From Pararhodobacter zhoushanensis (GTDB taxonomy: Bacteria; Pseudomonadota; Alphaproteobacteria; Rhodobacterales; Rhodobacteraceae): a DNA stretch of 64,000 nt. The position numbers and the translations under genes were made by a program. The notes under the pieces were generated by a model, which saw nothing but the letters and a program-made list of their open reading frames with translations, did no database searches and was not told where the DNA came from. Positions within the stretch are counted from its first letter, which is position 1. Every line of letters starts with the position of its first letter. The stretch covers positions 974,001-1,038,000 of the forward strand of contig NZ_JAPDFL010000001.1 in the NCBI RefSeq assembly GCF_025949695.1. The letters are read 5' to 3'. Shown in pieces: positions 16,376-24,177 of this stretch.

Positions 16376-18025
16376 ATGAAAACCCGTTTTTCCACCGCTG
16401 TCGCGGTTCTGTGGACCCTGACCTTGCCTGCACAGGCGACCACAGGGGCCGTTTTGATTGTGGCCAACGAAGACTACCAGTCGATCCGCGATGCACGCGG
16501 GGCTGCAGGCATCGTGCAGGCCGAACGCAATTTTGACGCGGCGGGCTTTAGCGTCGATATCGCGACGGACCTGTCCGCCAATGCCCTGCGCGCCGCCCTG
16601 TCGAACCTGTCGCAGCAGCTGCGCTCGGGCGCGGATGAGCGCGTGGTGATCGCCTATGCGGGCTATACCGTCAGCTCGCCTCAGGGCGTCTGGTTGATGG
16701 GCACCGAAGCGCGCGCCCCGGACTTTGCCACGATTGAAGGCTTCGGCGTGCGGCTGGAAACACTGCTGGCGCTGGCCGGGCAGGTGCAGGGCGGCGCCGT
16801 GATCGCGCTGGCGGATTACGGCTTTCCCGAAAACGCGCGTGACGGGTTCCGCGGTGGGTTGCCGCCCGGCATCACCGTGCCGCAAGGCGTGACGCTGGTG
16901 CGGGGGCCTGCGCGTGAGATCAACGGTTTCCTGCGCGATCTCAGCGCGCCCGGCACCAACATCGGCACCGCCGTTGCGGGCTATTCCAACCTGGTGCTCG
17001 AGGGCTTCAACCCGCCCCATCTCAGCTTTCTGCCCGCCGATCACGCGGCGGCGCCTCCCGTTGACCGCTCGGGTGCGGACCGGACCGCCTGGGCACTCGC
17101 TGCTGATGCCAACACGGTCGAGGGCTATGACGCCTATCTCGCTGACTGGCCGAACGGGCTTTACGCCCAGCAGGCCACCAGCGCCCGTCAGAGCCTGCTG
17201 AACACGCCCGAGCGGATCGAGCAGGCGCTGGGCCTGACCCGCGACGAGCGGCGCGCGATCCAGCGCGATCTGACCATTCTTAATTTCGACCCGCGCGGCA
17301 TTGACGGCATCTTTGGCCGGGGCACCCGTGCGGCGGTTTCGGCGTGGCAGGGGGCGAACCGCTTTGCGCAGACCAGCTTCCTGACCCGCGACCAGATCTT
17401 TGAGCTGGCGCAGCAAGGCGCGCGCCGCGCCGCTCAGCTCGAGGAAGAGGCCCGCGCCCGCGCCGCCGAGCAGGAGCGGCAAGACCGCGCGTACTGGCGC
17501 GATACGGGCTCGGGCACCGATGAAGTGGGTATGCGCGCCTATCTGGAACGCTTCCCCGACGGCGTCTTCTCCAACATCGCGCAGGAGCGGCTGGACCGGA
17601 TCGAGGCTGACCGCCGCGCAGCCGCGCAGGCGCGCGACCGGGCGGCCTGGGATCAGGCGGCGCAGGCGGATACGCGCGACAGCTATCAGCGCTATCTGAA
17701 CGACTTCCCGCGCGGGGCGTTCGCCGAACAGGCGCGGGGCCGCATCGAGGAGCTTCGCCGCCCGAACCGGCCCGACGCCGATCTGGCCGCCGCCGAGGCC
17801 GAGGAAGCGGCGATGAGCCTGCCGCAGTTCACGCGGGTGATCATCGAGCAACGTCTGTCGCGGCTGGGGCTGGAACCGGGGGCGGAGGACGGCAATTTCG
17901 ACCGCGAAACCCGCCGCGCCATCCGGCGCTATCAACGCCGGGCGGACCTGCCGGTGACGGGTTTCCTGACCCAGCCGATCGTCGCCCGGTTGCTGGCCGA
18001 CGGGGTGCTGGATATCTTGCGGTGA
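16376..18025 (+). CDS. Exported pseudo-caspase / peptidoglycan-binding protein
   Basis: A 549-residue exported protein. Signal peptide 1-21 (AQA|TT). Residues about 24-220 look like a caspase/C14 fold (VLIVANEDYQSIRDA, VIAYAGYTV, VIALADYG), but the catalytic His position is Tyr97 and the Cys position is Asp147, so it should be inactive. Then three related 40-residue modules of the form W..A....Y..YL..FP.G.F...A..RL alternate with two peptidoglycan-binding-1-like segments (RAIQRDLTILNFDPRGIDGIFG and the C-terminal LSRLGLEPGAEDGNF). It probably binds the cell wall in the periplasm; role unknown. Confidence 0.75.
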   Translation: MKTRFSTAVAVLWTLTLPAQATTGAVLIVANEDYQSIRDARGAAGIVQAERNFDAAGFSVDIATDLSANALRAALSNLSQQLRSGADERVVIAYAGYTVSSPQGVWLMGTEARAPDFATIEGFGVRLETLLALAGQVQGGAVIALADYGFPENARDGFRGGLPPGITVPQGVTLVRGPAREINGFLRDLSAPGTNIGTAVAGYSNLVLEGFNPPHLSFLPADHAAAPPVDRSGADRTAWALAADANTVEGYDAYLADWPNGLYAQQATSARQSLLNTPERIEQALGLTRDERRAIQRDLTILNFDPRGIDGIFGRGTRAAVSAWQGANRFAQTSFLTRDQIFELAQQGARRAAQLEEEARARAAEQERQDRAYWRDTGSGTDEVGMRAYLERFPDGVFSNIAQERLDRIEADRRAAAQARDRAAWDQAAQADTRDSYQRYLNDFPRGAFAEQARGRIEELRRPNRPDADLAAAEAEEAAMSLPQFTRVIIEQRLSRLGLEPGAEDGNFDRETRRAIRRYQRRADLPVTGFLTQPIVARLLADGVLDILR

Positions 18026-18065
18026 GGGCGTGTCCCACGATGGGACGTTTGAGCTGATTGAGGTA

Positions 18066-18102
18066 TTCCAAAGGGTTGGTGGGGAGCGTTAACCTTTTGG
18101 AA
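18066..18102. repeat. Imperfect 12-bp inverted repeat
   Basis: TTCCAAAGGGTT (18066-18077) and AACCTTTTGGAA (18091-18102), one G-T mismatch, 13-base loop. It lies between convergent genes. A smaller perfect stem (GTCCCA-CGA-TGGGAC, 18032-18046) lies just before it. Either could end transcription of the upstream gene. Confidence 0.5.
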
Positions 18103-18112
18103 GGGGTCTGCG

Positions 18113-18133
18113 GGGTGGGGTGAAACCCCACCC
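18113..18133. repeat. GGGTGGGGT palindrome, copy 1
   Basis: GGGTGGGGT-GAA-ACCCCACCC, a perfect 9-bp stem on a three-base loop, followed by CTACGG. Copies 2 and 3 are at 19370 and 40690. All three sit just after a gene end, like REP elements or bidirectional terminators. Confidence 0.75.
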
Positions 18134-18149
18134 TACGGGCACGCGCCCC

Positions 18150-18833
18150 TCAGCAGACGCCGTCCTGCGCTTTATAGGCTGTCAGGTTCTTGTCGCTCTC
18201 ATGGGCAAAACGGGTGGCGCTGACCGTCAGGCTTTGCATCCGGTCGAGGCGGAAATTGCGAAAAGCCCCGCGCTGTTCGCACCATGCCGCCAGCAGCCAG
18301 ACCGGGCTGCAGAAGATCAGGGCCAGCGGACGCAGCGTGCGTGACGTCTCATGCCCGGCCTCGTCGGTATAGCGGATGTCGATCTTGCGCTGTGCCCTGA
18401 TGCTCTCGCGCAGATCCGAGAAGCTGATCGTCCACGGCAGCGCGGGCTGATCGGGGATCGAGTAGGTGGTGATCTGCTCCAGCTCTCCCTGAAGAATCGC
18501 CGGGAGCACTGCCTGAATCTTGGCAAAGGCGCTCTCGGCCTTGTCGGCAAGGCGTTGGTCGGTCCAGTGGCGCACCATGCTGATGCCCAGACCGAGGGCT
18601 TCAAGCTCGTCGGCGTCGAAGGTTACGGGGGGCAGGTAATACTGTTTGTCGATCAGATAGCCGACGCCCGCTTCGCCACTGATCGGCGCACCCGAGCCGA
18701 TCAGATCCTGAATGTCGCGGTAGACCGTGCGGGTGCAGATCTCGAATTCGTCGGCGATCTGCCGGGCGGTGACCGCCCGGCGGCGACCGCGCAGGAAATG
18801 GACGATCTTGATCAGTCTGTCTGCGCGCCGCAT
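18150..18833 (-). CDS. YafY-type HTH/WYL transcriptional regulator (regulator 2)
   Basis: A 227-residue regulator. The N-terminal helix-turn-helix is ADRLIKIVHFLRGRRRAVTARQIADEF..TRTVYRDIQDL. A WYL sensor domain spans about residues 135-215 (RKIDIRYTDEAGHE; FCSPVWLLAAWCEQRGAFRNFRLDRM, with WLLAAW at the WYL position). The DNA-binding half resembles the regulator at 4097-4792. It is divergent from a RidA-like gene, and a perfect CTGACA-N6-TGTCAG palindrome lies in between, which is the likely operator. Confidence 0.9.
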   Translation of the reverse strand: MRRADRLIKIVHFLRGRRRAVTARQIADEFEICTRTVYRDIQDLIGSGAPISGEAGVGYLIDKQYYLPPVTFDADELEALGLGISMVRHWTDQRLADKAESAFAKIQAVLPAILQGELEQITTYSIPDQPALPWTISFSDLRESIRAQRKIDIRYTDEAGHETSRTLRPLALIFCSPVWLLAAWCEQRGAFRNFRLDRMQSLTVSATRFAHESDKNLTAYKAQDGVC

Positions 18834-18879
18834 CCGCCGCTCTCCTTGCTCTGGGTGCGTTTGGGCTACCCGCAGTCTG

Positions 18880-18897
18880 CTGACACCATGCTGTCAG
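18880..18897. promoter_or_regulatory. Perfect palindrome, likely WYL regulator operator
   Basis: CTGACACCATGCTGTCAG: 6-bp perfect arms around a six-base spacer, 47 bases upstream of the regulator start and 71 before the RidA-like start. Its right half plus GAG recurs in the spacer beside the other WYL regulator (4812-4820). Confidence 0.65.
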
Positions 18898-18967
18898 GAG
18901 TGGTTCCTTAGGGCTGATGCTGCGCTGTCCGGCCGGGCGGCGACATCAGAATGAGGAGAGACTAGCG

Positions 18968-19363
18968 ATGAAACGAACTGCCGTTAATCCATGGCCGTGG
19001 TCGCTGCGCGTCGGTTACCATCAGGGCGAGATCATTGAGGCCGTCACCCGGCAGTTGATCTGTGCGGGGCAGACCTCGGTCGATGCTGAGGGCGTGCCGC
19101 AGCATCCGTCGGACATGCGCCAACAGGTCGCGCTGGCGCTGGACAATCTTGAGGCAGTGCTGAGGGCTGCGGGGATGGGGTTGGGCGACGTTACCCGTCT
19201 GGTGATCTATGCCACCGATGTTGACGCAGCGATGAGTCATTTTGACATTCTGGGCGCCCGATTCGGGCCGACAGGGAACGCACCACCGATGACTCTGCTG
19301 GGGGTGTCGCGGCTGGCGATGCCGGAGCTGATGATCGAGATCGAGGCGAGCGCTGCCGATTGA
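18968..19363 (+). CDS. RidA/YjgF/Rid family protein
   Basis: A 131-residue cytosolic protein. The pattern LICAGQTSVDAEGVPQHPSDMRQQVALALDNLEAVLRAAGMGLGDVTRLVIYATDV is the core of the Rid fold, and the C-terminal LIEIEASA is the usual end. RidA itself hydrolyses reactive enamine/imine intermediates; I could not recognise the catalytic arginine seen in true RidA (the expected motif is replaced by APPMTLLGVSRL, whose Arg may not be equivalent), so the activity is uncertain. Start at 18968 follows GAGGAGAG. Divergent from WYL regulator 2, which probably controls it. Confidence 0.85.
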   Translation: MKRTAVNPWPWSLRVGYHQGEIIEAVTRQLICAGQTSVDAEGVPQHPSDMRQQVALALDNLEAVLRAAGMGLGDVTRLVIYATDVDAAMSHFDILGARFGPTGNAPPMTLLGVSRLAMPELMIEIEASAAD

Positions 19364-19369
19364 GCGCGC

Positions 19370-19395
19370 GTAGGGTGGGGTTTAACCCCACCTTA
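19370..19395. repeat. GTAGGGTGGGGTT palindrome, copy 2
   Basis: Near-perfect inverted repeat (GTAGGGTGGGGTT / TAACCCCACCTTAC, one G-T mismatch) six bases after the RidA-like stop. Between convergent units, so a bidirectional terminator is plausible. Confidence 0.7.
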
Positions 19396-19420
19396 CCCGA
19401 CGCCACGCAGCCACTGCGCC

Positions 19421-19458
19421 CAAAGAAAAAGGCCGTGCAGCGATGCTGCACGGCCTTT
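19421..19458 (-). terminator. Intrinsic terminator of rpmJ
   Basis: A 13-bp stem (19428-19440 with 19446-19458) around a five-base loop. On the minus strand it is followed by TTTTTCTTTG. It lies 33 bases after the rpmJ stop and is the clearest intrinsic terminator in the window. Confidence 0.9.
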
Positions 19459-19491
19459 GACTGTCCCTCGGTATACCGAGTGGCGGTCGGG

Positions 19492-19617
19492 TTAGCCCTG
19501 ACGCGCCTTGAATTTCTTCTGGGTCTTGTTGATCACGTACACGCGGCCTTTGCGGCGCACGACCTGGCAATCACGGTGGCGCTGCTTGAGCGAGCGCAGC
19601 GAATTTCTGACCTTCAT
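19492..19617 (-). CDS. rpmJ: 50S ribosomal protein L36
   Basis: A 41-residue basic protein reading [41 protein letters not shown]. It is the second-type L36 of proteobacteria, which lacks the full zinc-ligand set (one Cys visible), and is part of the large ribosomal subunit. The internal start at 19617 is chosen over longer frames because GAGGAGAAGG precedes it and the product then has the exact family length. It is followed by a strong terminator and preceded on the same strand by tRNA-Val. Confidence 0.96.
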   Translation of the reverse strand: MKVRNSLRSLKQRHRDCQVVRRKGRVYVINKTQKKFKARQG

Positions 19618-19709
19618 CGGCCTTCTCCTCTTCGCGGCGCCGGGCGCCTTGAAACTGTTACGTCCCTTGCGGGGCGTGGTGATCACACCTGCCTCCGGCA
19701 TGGAGGCGA

Positions 19710-19784
<75 letters not shown>

Positions 19785-19911
19785 TGACTGTGGTCCCTCA
19801 AAACTGCGAGACCGCGTCAATGGAGCGGTCTATAAAAGGACTCGCAGGCATGTTCAAGGGCTTTCCGCAGCACATTTTTCACCTCTATAGTCGCGGGCAA
19901 GGAGCCAAGCA

Positions 19912-20781
19912 TTGCCGATCCCGTTCACACTGATCCAGCCCGATACGATCACCTCGCCTGTGGTCTTTGCCTCGCCCCATTCCGGGCGCGATTATCCGCC
20001 TGATTTTCTGGTGATGGCCCGGGTCGAGGCGCAGGTGCTGCGCTCGTCCGAGGATGCGTTTGTGGATGTTTTATTGCAGGACGCGCCCCGATTCGGCGCG
20101 TCTGTGTTAACCACGGATGTGCCGCGCGCCTATGTCGATTTCAACCGGGCTGCGGATGAGCTGGACCCGGCGCTGATCGACGGCGCGCCGCGGGCGGGGC
20201 TGAACCCGCGGATCGCCTCGGGGTTGGGGGTGCTGGCGCGGGTGGTGGCGAACGGGCGGGAAATTTACCGCGGCAAGCTGCCGATGGCCGAGGCCGAGCG
20301 GCGAATCCGCCGTTACTGGACGCCGTATCACGGCGCGTTGGCGCGGGTGTTGCAGCAACAGGTCGACCGATTCGGGCGGGTGCTGCTGTGCGACATGCAT
20401 TCCATGCCCCATGAGGCGCTGACCGGGCATGTGTTGCGCGGGGGCGTGCGGCCCGATGTGGTGCTGGGCGACCGCTGGGGCTCGTCCGCCGGGCGCGAGG
20501 TTGTCGCGGCGGTCGAGGAGATCCTGCGCGGCGCCGGGTTTGTGGTGGCGCGCAACGCGCCCTTCGCTGGGGCCTATATCGCGCAGCGGTATGGCCAGCC
20601 GTCGCAGGGCATCCACGCCTTGCAGATCGAGATCGACCGCGCGCTCTATCTGGATGAGGCGCGGGTCGAGCCCTTGCCGGGATTCGAAGACTTCCGCGTG
20701 GTGATGCGCGGGGTGATCGAGAAGCTGGCCGCGCTGGATCTGGGGCAGGGTGGGGCGTCGCTGGATCTTGCCGCCGAGTAA
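19912..20781 (+). CDS. N-formylglutamate amidohydrolase family protein
   Basis: A 289-residue cytosolic hydrolase. Conserved blocks are VVFASPHSGRDYPPDF near the N-terminus, CDMHSMP in the middle and ALQIEIDRALYLDE towards the end, the pattern of the FGase family (His and Asp residues bind metal). Family members split N-formylglutamate in histidine degradation, but no hut genes adjoin it, so the substrate is open. The TTG at 19912 is well supported: AAGGAG lies seven bases upstream (19899-19904) and no better start precedes the family block. Confidence 0.87.
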   Translation: MPIPFTLIQPDTITSPVVFASPHSGRDYPPDFLVMARVEAQVLRSSEDAFVDVLLQDAPRFGASVLTTDVPRAYVDFNRAADELDPALIDGAPRAGLNPRIASGLGVLARVVANGREIYRGKLPMAEAERRIRRYWTPYHGALARVLQQQVDRFGRVLLCDMHSMPHEALTGHVLRGGVRPDVVLGDRWGSSAGREVVAAVEEILRGAGFVVARNAPFAGAYIAQRYGQPSQGIHALQIEIDRALYLDEARVEPLPGFEDFRVVMRGVIEKLAALDLGQGGASLDLAAE

Positions 20782-20992
20782 CCGCCTATTCTTTGGGTTT
20801 TGAGACAAGTGTTTCGCCCTAAATCGCAAACCCAGAGCCGTGATGTGGCGCTAGACTGGGCACAGACCCACTGAATCTGCACATTTTTCACGCGGTTTAT
20901 GTCGCGAGAGGGCAAAGCAGGTGGAGACACGTTTCAACCGTCCGGCGGCCACTCAGAATGGTCGCAGACCGTCCTCAAAGGGAGCCCCCACC

Positions 20993-22000
20993 GTGACTCG
21001 ATCCATCCTGCTCGCCAGCCTGTTCGGCGCGATGCTTGCCGTGCCTGCCGTTGCCCAGACTTCTGTGCCTTTCACGCTGGACTGGCGGTTCGAGGGGCCG
21101 GCTGCGCCGTATTTCCTGGCCGTCGATAACGGTCACTTTGCCGCCGAAGGCATGGAGGTCGAAATCTCCCCCGGTCAGGGCTCGCTTGATGCGATTCCGA
21201 AAGTGGCGACCGGTGCCTATCCGATCGGATTTTCGGACATGGCCAGCCTGATCAAGTTTCTGGACCAGAACCCCGACGCGCCCGTCACCGGCGTGATGAT
21301 GATGTATGACGTCCCGGCTTTTGCCATTGTCGGTCGCCGCAGCCTTGGGGTTGAAACGCCTGCCGATCTGGAAGGCCGCACGCTGGGCGCCCCGCCGCCC
21401 GATGGTGCCTGGGCGCAGTTCCCGGTGTTTGCCGCGGCACAGGGGCTGGACGTGAGCACGATCACCGTGGAGCCCGTCGGCTTTCCGACGCGTGAGCCGA
21501 TGCTGGCCGCCGGTGAAGTCGATGCCGTGACCGGCTTCTCGTTCACCTCGTCGCTGTCGACCATGCGTCTCGGCGTGCCCGAGGATGACATCGTGGTCAT
21601 GCTGATGGCGGATTATGGCGTCGAGCTTTATGGCAACGTGATCATCGTCAACACCGACTGGGCCGAAGCCAACCCCGAGCTGGTCACCGGCTTCCTGCGC
21701 GCCGTGGCGATGGGTGTCCGTGACGCCGCTGCCGATCCGGCGGCGGGCGTGGCGGCGATTGCCGCGCGCAACCCGGCGCTGGACAGCGATCTGGAAGTGG
21801 CGCGTCTGAACATGGCGCTGCGTGACAACATCCTGACCCCCTGGGTGATGGAGCACGGCATCGGCAACATCGACGCCGAGCGTTTCGCCACCTCGCTGGA
21901 ACAGATCGCCATGAGCTATACGTTCACCAACCCGGTCGATGCGTCGCGCTATTTCACCGATGCCTATCTGCCGACCGATGGCAGCCTGATGATGCAGTGA
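20993..22000 (+). CDS. NMT1/THI5-type ABC importer substrate-binding protein
   Basis: A 335-residue periplasmic binding protein. Signal peptide VTRSILLASLFGAMLAVPAVA with cleavage after AVA. The start is GTG at 20993 with AGGGAG upstream; the frame is open to 20921. FTLDWRFEGPAAPYFLAVDNGHFAAEGMEV is the NMT1/SsuA-like hallmark, as in proteins for pyrimidines (ThiY), sulfonates or nitrate. I see no THI-box before it, so a thiamine role is not supported. Operon with the ATPase and permease that follow. Confidence 0.87.
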   Translation: MTRSILLASLFGAMLAVPAVAQTSVPFTLDWRFEGPAAPYFLAVDNGHFAAEGMEVEISPGQGSLDAIPKVATGAYPIGFSDMASLIKFLDQNPDAPVTGVMMMYDVPAFAIVGRRSLGVETPADLEGRTLGAPPPDGAWAQFPVFAAAQGLDVSTITVEPVGFPTREPMLAAGEVDAVTGFSFTSSLSTMRLGVPEDDIVVMLMADYGVELYGNVIIVNTDWAEANPELVTGFLRAVAMGVRDAAADPAAGVAAIAARNPALDSDLEVARLNMALRDNILTPWVMEHGIGNIDAERFATSLEQIAMSYTFTNPVDASRYFTDAYLPTDGSLMMQ

Positions 22001-22023
22001 CCGCCGGGTCGCACTGACAAGGG

Positions 22024-22055
22024 AAAGCCCGGCCCGCAGTGGCCGGGCTTTTTCT
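22024..22055 (+). terminator. Intrinsic-type hairpin between binding protein and ATPase genes
   Basis: Stem AAAGCCCGGCC (22024-22034) with GGCCGGGCTTT (22041-22051), then a T-run. It stands 23 bases after the binding-protein stop, inside the operon, so it probably reduces read-through into the ATPase and permease genes, giving more binding protein than transporter. Confidence 0.75.
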
Positions 22056-22079
22056 GACAAAAAGAAGAGGGACACGCGT

Positions 22080-22862
22080 GTGGGGAATCTGATCGACATC
22101 AAGGGCGTGACGCACGCCTACAAGACCAAATCGGGGCCGTTCCCGGTGCTCAAGGATCTGAATATATCCATCCCCGAGGGCAGCTTTTGCGCCGTTGTCG
22201 GCCCCTCGGGTTGTGGCAAGTCCACGCTGACCCGGCTGATCGCCGGGCTGATGTTCCCCGATCAGGGCGAGGTCTGGCTGCATGGCGAGCTGGTGAAAAG
22301 CCCGCGCAAGACGGTGGGCATGGCGTTTCAGAACCCGGTGCTGCTGGAATGGCGCACCATCCTGCAAAACGTGATCCTGCCGCTGGAGATCGTCGCGCCG
22401 ACCATGCCGCGCGCGCAGAAAGAAGCCCGCGCCCGCGAGTTGCTGGCGATGGTGGGCCTGGAGGGGTTCGAGAACAAGCGCCCGTCCGAGCTGTCGGGCG
22501 GCATGCGTCAACGCGCCAGCCTGTGCCGGGCGCTGGTGCACAAGCCCGACATCATCATTCTGGACGAGCCCTTCGGCGCGCTGGATGCCTTCACCCGTGA
22601 AGACCTGTGGCAGACCATGCACCAGTTGCGCGCCAAGGAACCCTTCACCGCGCTGTTGATTACCCATGATCTGCGTGAAAGCGTCTATCTGGGCGATCAG
22701 GTGGTGGTGCTGTCGGGCCGTCCGGCGACCACGCAATACGTGATGCAGGTCGATATCCCCGGCCCCCGGCCGCTGGAGATGCTCTATCAACCCGATCAGA
22801 TCCAGCGGCTTGCGACCCTGCGCCGTGAGATCCAGATCGCCCAAGGTCGCGAGGTGGCATGA
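22080..22862 (+). CDS. ABC importer ATPase (SsuB/TauB/ThiZ type)
   Basis: A 260-residue ATPase. Walker A GPSGCGKST near residue 41, signature LSGGMRQRASLCRAL, Walker B IIILDEPFGALD, and H-loop LLITHDLRESVYL, the pattern of the nitrate/sulfonate/taurine subgroup. The GTG start at 22080 has a purine-rich AAGAAGAGGGA upstream. Its stop overlaps the permease start (ATGA), so both are co-translated. Confidence 0.93.
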   Translation: MGNLIDIKGVTHAYKTKSGPFPVLKDLNISIPEGSFCAVVGPSGCGKSTLTRLIAGLMFPDQGEVWLHGELVKSPRKTVGMAFQNPVLLEWRTILQNVILPLEIVAPTMPRAQKEARARELLAMVGLEGFENKRPSELSGGMRQRASLCRALVHKPDIIILDEPFGALDAFTREDLWQTMHQLRAKEPFTALLITHDLRESVYLGDQVVVLSGRPATTQYVMQVDIPGPRPLEMLYQPDQIQRLATLRREIQIAQGREVA

Positions 22863-23623
22863 TGGACTGGAAAAAAGTCGCCGTCCCCGTCGCTGCAATC
22901 ATCGTGCTGCTGCTCTTGTGGGAGCTGCTGGTCTGGGCGATGGGCTGGCCGGATTACAAGATGGCCTCGCCCAGCGACCTGTGGCCCGCGTTCGAACGCT
23001 ATCAGCACCTGTTCTGGCTTTATGGCTGGCAAACGCTGTGGCGCACGGTGGTGGGTCTGGCGCTGGCTGTGGTGTTCGGGACGTTCCTTGGCATGATCAT
23101 GGGCCTGAGCAAGCTGATGAACGACGCGCTCTATCCGCTGCTGGTGGGGTTCAACGCGATCCCCAAGGCAACGGTGGTGCCGGTCATCGCGCTGATGTTC
23201 GTCGGCCAGCATGATTTCAACACCATCCTGATGGCGTTCATGATCTCGTTCTTCCCGATCGCGGTGTCGGTGTCGATCGGGTTGAGCACGCTCGAGCCGG
23301 AATACCGCGATATCCTGCGCTCGCTGGGCGCGTCGCGCTTCACGGTGTTCTGGAAGATCGCGCTGCCGAAAACGCTGCCCGAGTTCTTCGGCGCGCTGAA
23401 AGTGGCGGCGACGCTGGCGTTTATCGGCACCAACCTTGTCGAGATCATCACCCCGCACGGGCGCGGGCTGGGCCATCTGTTCCAGAGCGCGCAGACCAAC
23501 AGTGACTTCCCGCTGATGTTCGCCGTGCTGCTGGCGCTCGCGTTTCTGGGGATCGTTCTCTATTACGCGGTCGTCGCGTTGGAGCGGATCTTTGCGGGCT
23601 GGGCGGTGCGGACCGCGCAATAA
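22859..23623 (+). CDS. ABC importer permease (SsuC/TauC type)
   Basis: A 254-residue inner-membrane permease with about six segments. The EAA-type loop is DILRSLGASRFTVFWKIALPKTLPEFFGALK. It starts MMDWKK inside the ATPase stop. An adjacent ATG at 22862 is equally possible. It completes the importer with the binding protein at 20993 and the ATPase at 22080. Confidence 0.93.
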   Translation: MMDWKKVAVPVAAIIVLLLLWELLVWAMGWPDYKMASPSDLWPAFERYQHLFWLYGWQTLWRTVVGLALAVVFGTFLGMIMGLSKLMNDALYPLLVGFNAIPKATVVPVIALMFVGQHDFNTILMAFMISFFPIAVSVSIGLSTLEPEYRDILRSLGASRFTVFWKIALPKTLPEFFGALKVAATLAFIGTNLVEIITPHGRGLGHLFQSAQTNSDFPLMFAVLLALAFLGIVLYYAVVALERIFAGWAVRTAQ

Positions 23624-23630
23624 GCGCAGG

Positions 23631-23659
23631 CGAAGCCCGTCAGTGAAGGACGGGCTTCG
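23631..23659. terminator. Hairpin between convergent genes
   Basis: CGAAGCCCGTC (23631-23641) and GACGGGCTTCG (23649-23659) around a seven-base loop, overlapping the last codons of the minus-strand gene at 23640. No T-run either way. Probably a shared 3' stem-loop. Confidence 0.5.
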
Positions 23660-24014
23660 TCGCTTGCGCCGGTTTGCGGGTGCGGACCGGGGTGCGCGGG
23701 GCCTTTTTGGCCGGGGCGGTTGCCGGTTTGGCCGCTGCCGGTTTCGCGGCGGCTTTTGCCGGGGCCTTGCGCGGTGCAGCGGACGTGATCGCGGTCACCG
23801 TGGCCGAGGCGGCGGGTTTCACCGCCACGGTGCGCGGGATCGCCGGTTTCATCTGCTCGGCTTCCTGAGCCAGCGCGCGGGCGCTGTCATGCGGCATCAT
23901 CTGCGCCCAGGCAGCCCAGAGCCTTAGCGACTGCTCGACCTGCGCCTGCCAGATCTGCGTCCAGAAGGTGATTACCGGGGTGAACGTCCCGGCCGGGGGA
24001 ATATCGTCGGACAT
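23640..24014 (-). CDS. Small protein with helical head and AKP-rich tail
   Basis: A 124-residue protein I cannot assign. Residues about 1-55 form an amphipathic Trp-rich region (FWTQIWQAQVEQSLRLWAAWAQMM). From about residue 57 the sequence is almost only Ala, Lys, Pro, Thr and Arg (KAPAKAAAKPAAAKPATAPAKK), like histone-H1-like or phasin-type tails. A strong CGAGGAGGG before the ATG supports expression. It could bind nucleic acid or polyhydroxyalkanoate granules; neither is shown. Convergent with the ABC permease. Confidence 0.7.
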   Translation of the reverse strand: MSDDIPPAGTFTPVITFWTQIWQAQVEQSLRLWAAWAQMMPHDSARALAQEAEQMKPAIPRTVAVKPAASATVTAITSAAPRKAPAKAAAKPAAAKPATAPAKKAPRTPVRTRKPAQATKPVLH

Positions 24015-24177
24015 GCTGTCCCTCCTCGTTACACGCGCGGATCGCGCCTAGGCCCGAGGATAGCCGAGAGCCGGGCAGCCGGGATTGATCCTGCGCAAGG
24101 ACAGGCTGAATTGTCGGGGCCTGGCGCGGGTTCTGCCTGCGGTTTGGGCTTTTCGCTCAGGCCGCGGGCAGCGGGAC

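Noticed and set aside
14809..17935. Two long minus-strand ORFs (552 and 593 codons) over the PaaK-like and pseudo-caspase genes
   Set aside because: They are shadows of the GC-rich sense frames, without SD or recognisable domains.
20782..20992. Possible TPP riboswitch ahead of the NMT1/THI5-type binding protein
   Set aside because: I looked for the CTGAGA and ACCTGATC-type core and did not find them.
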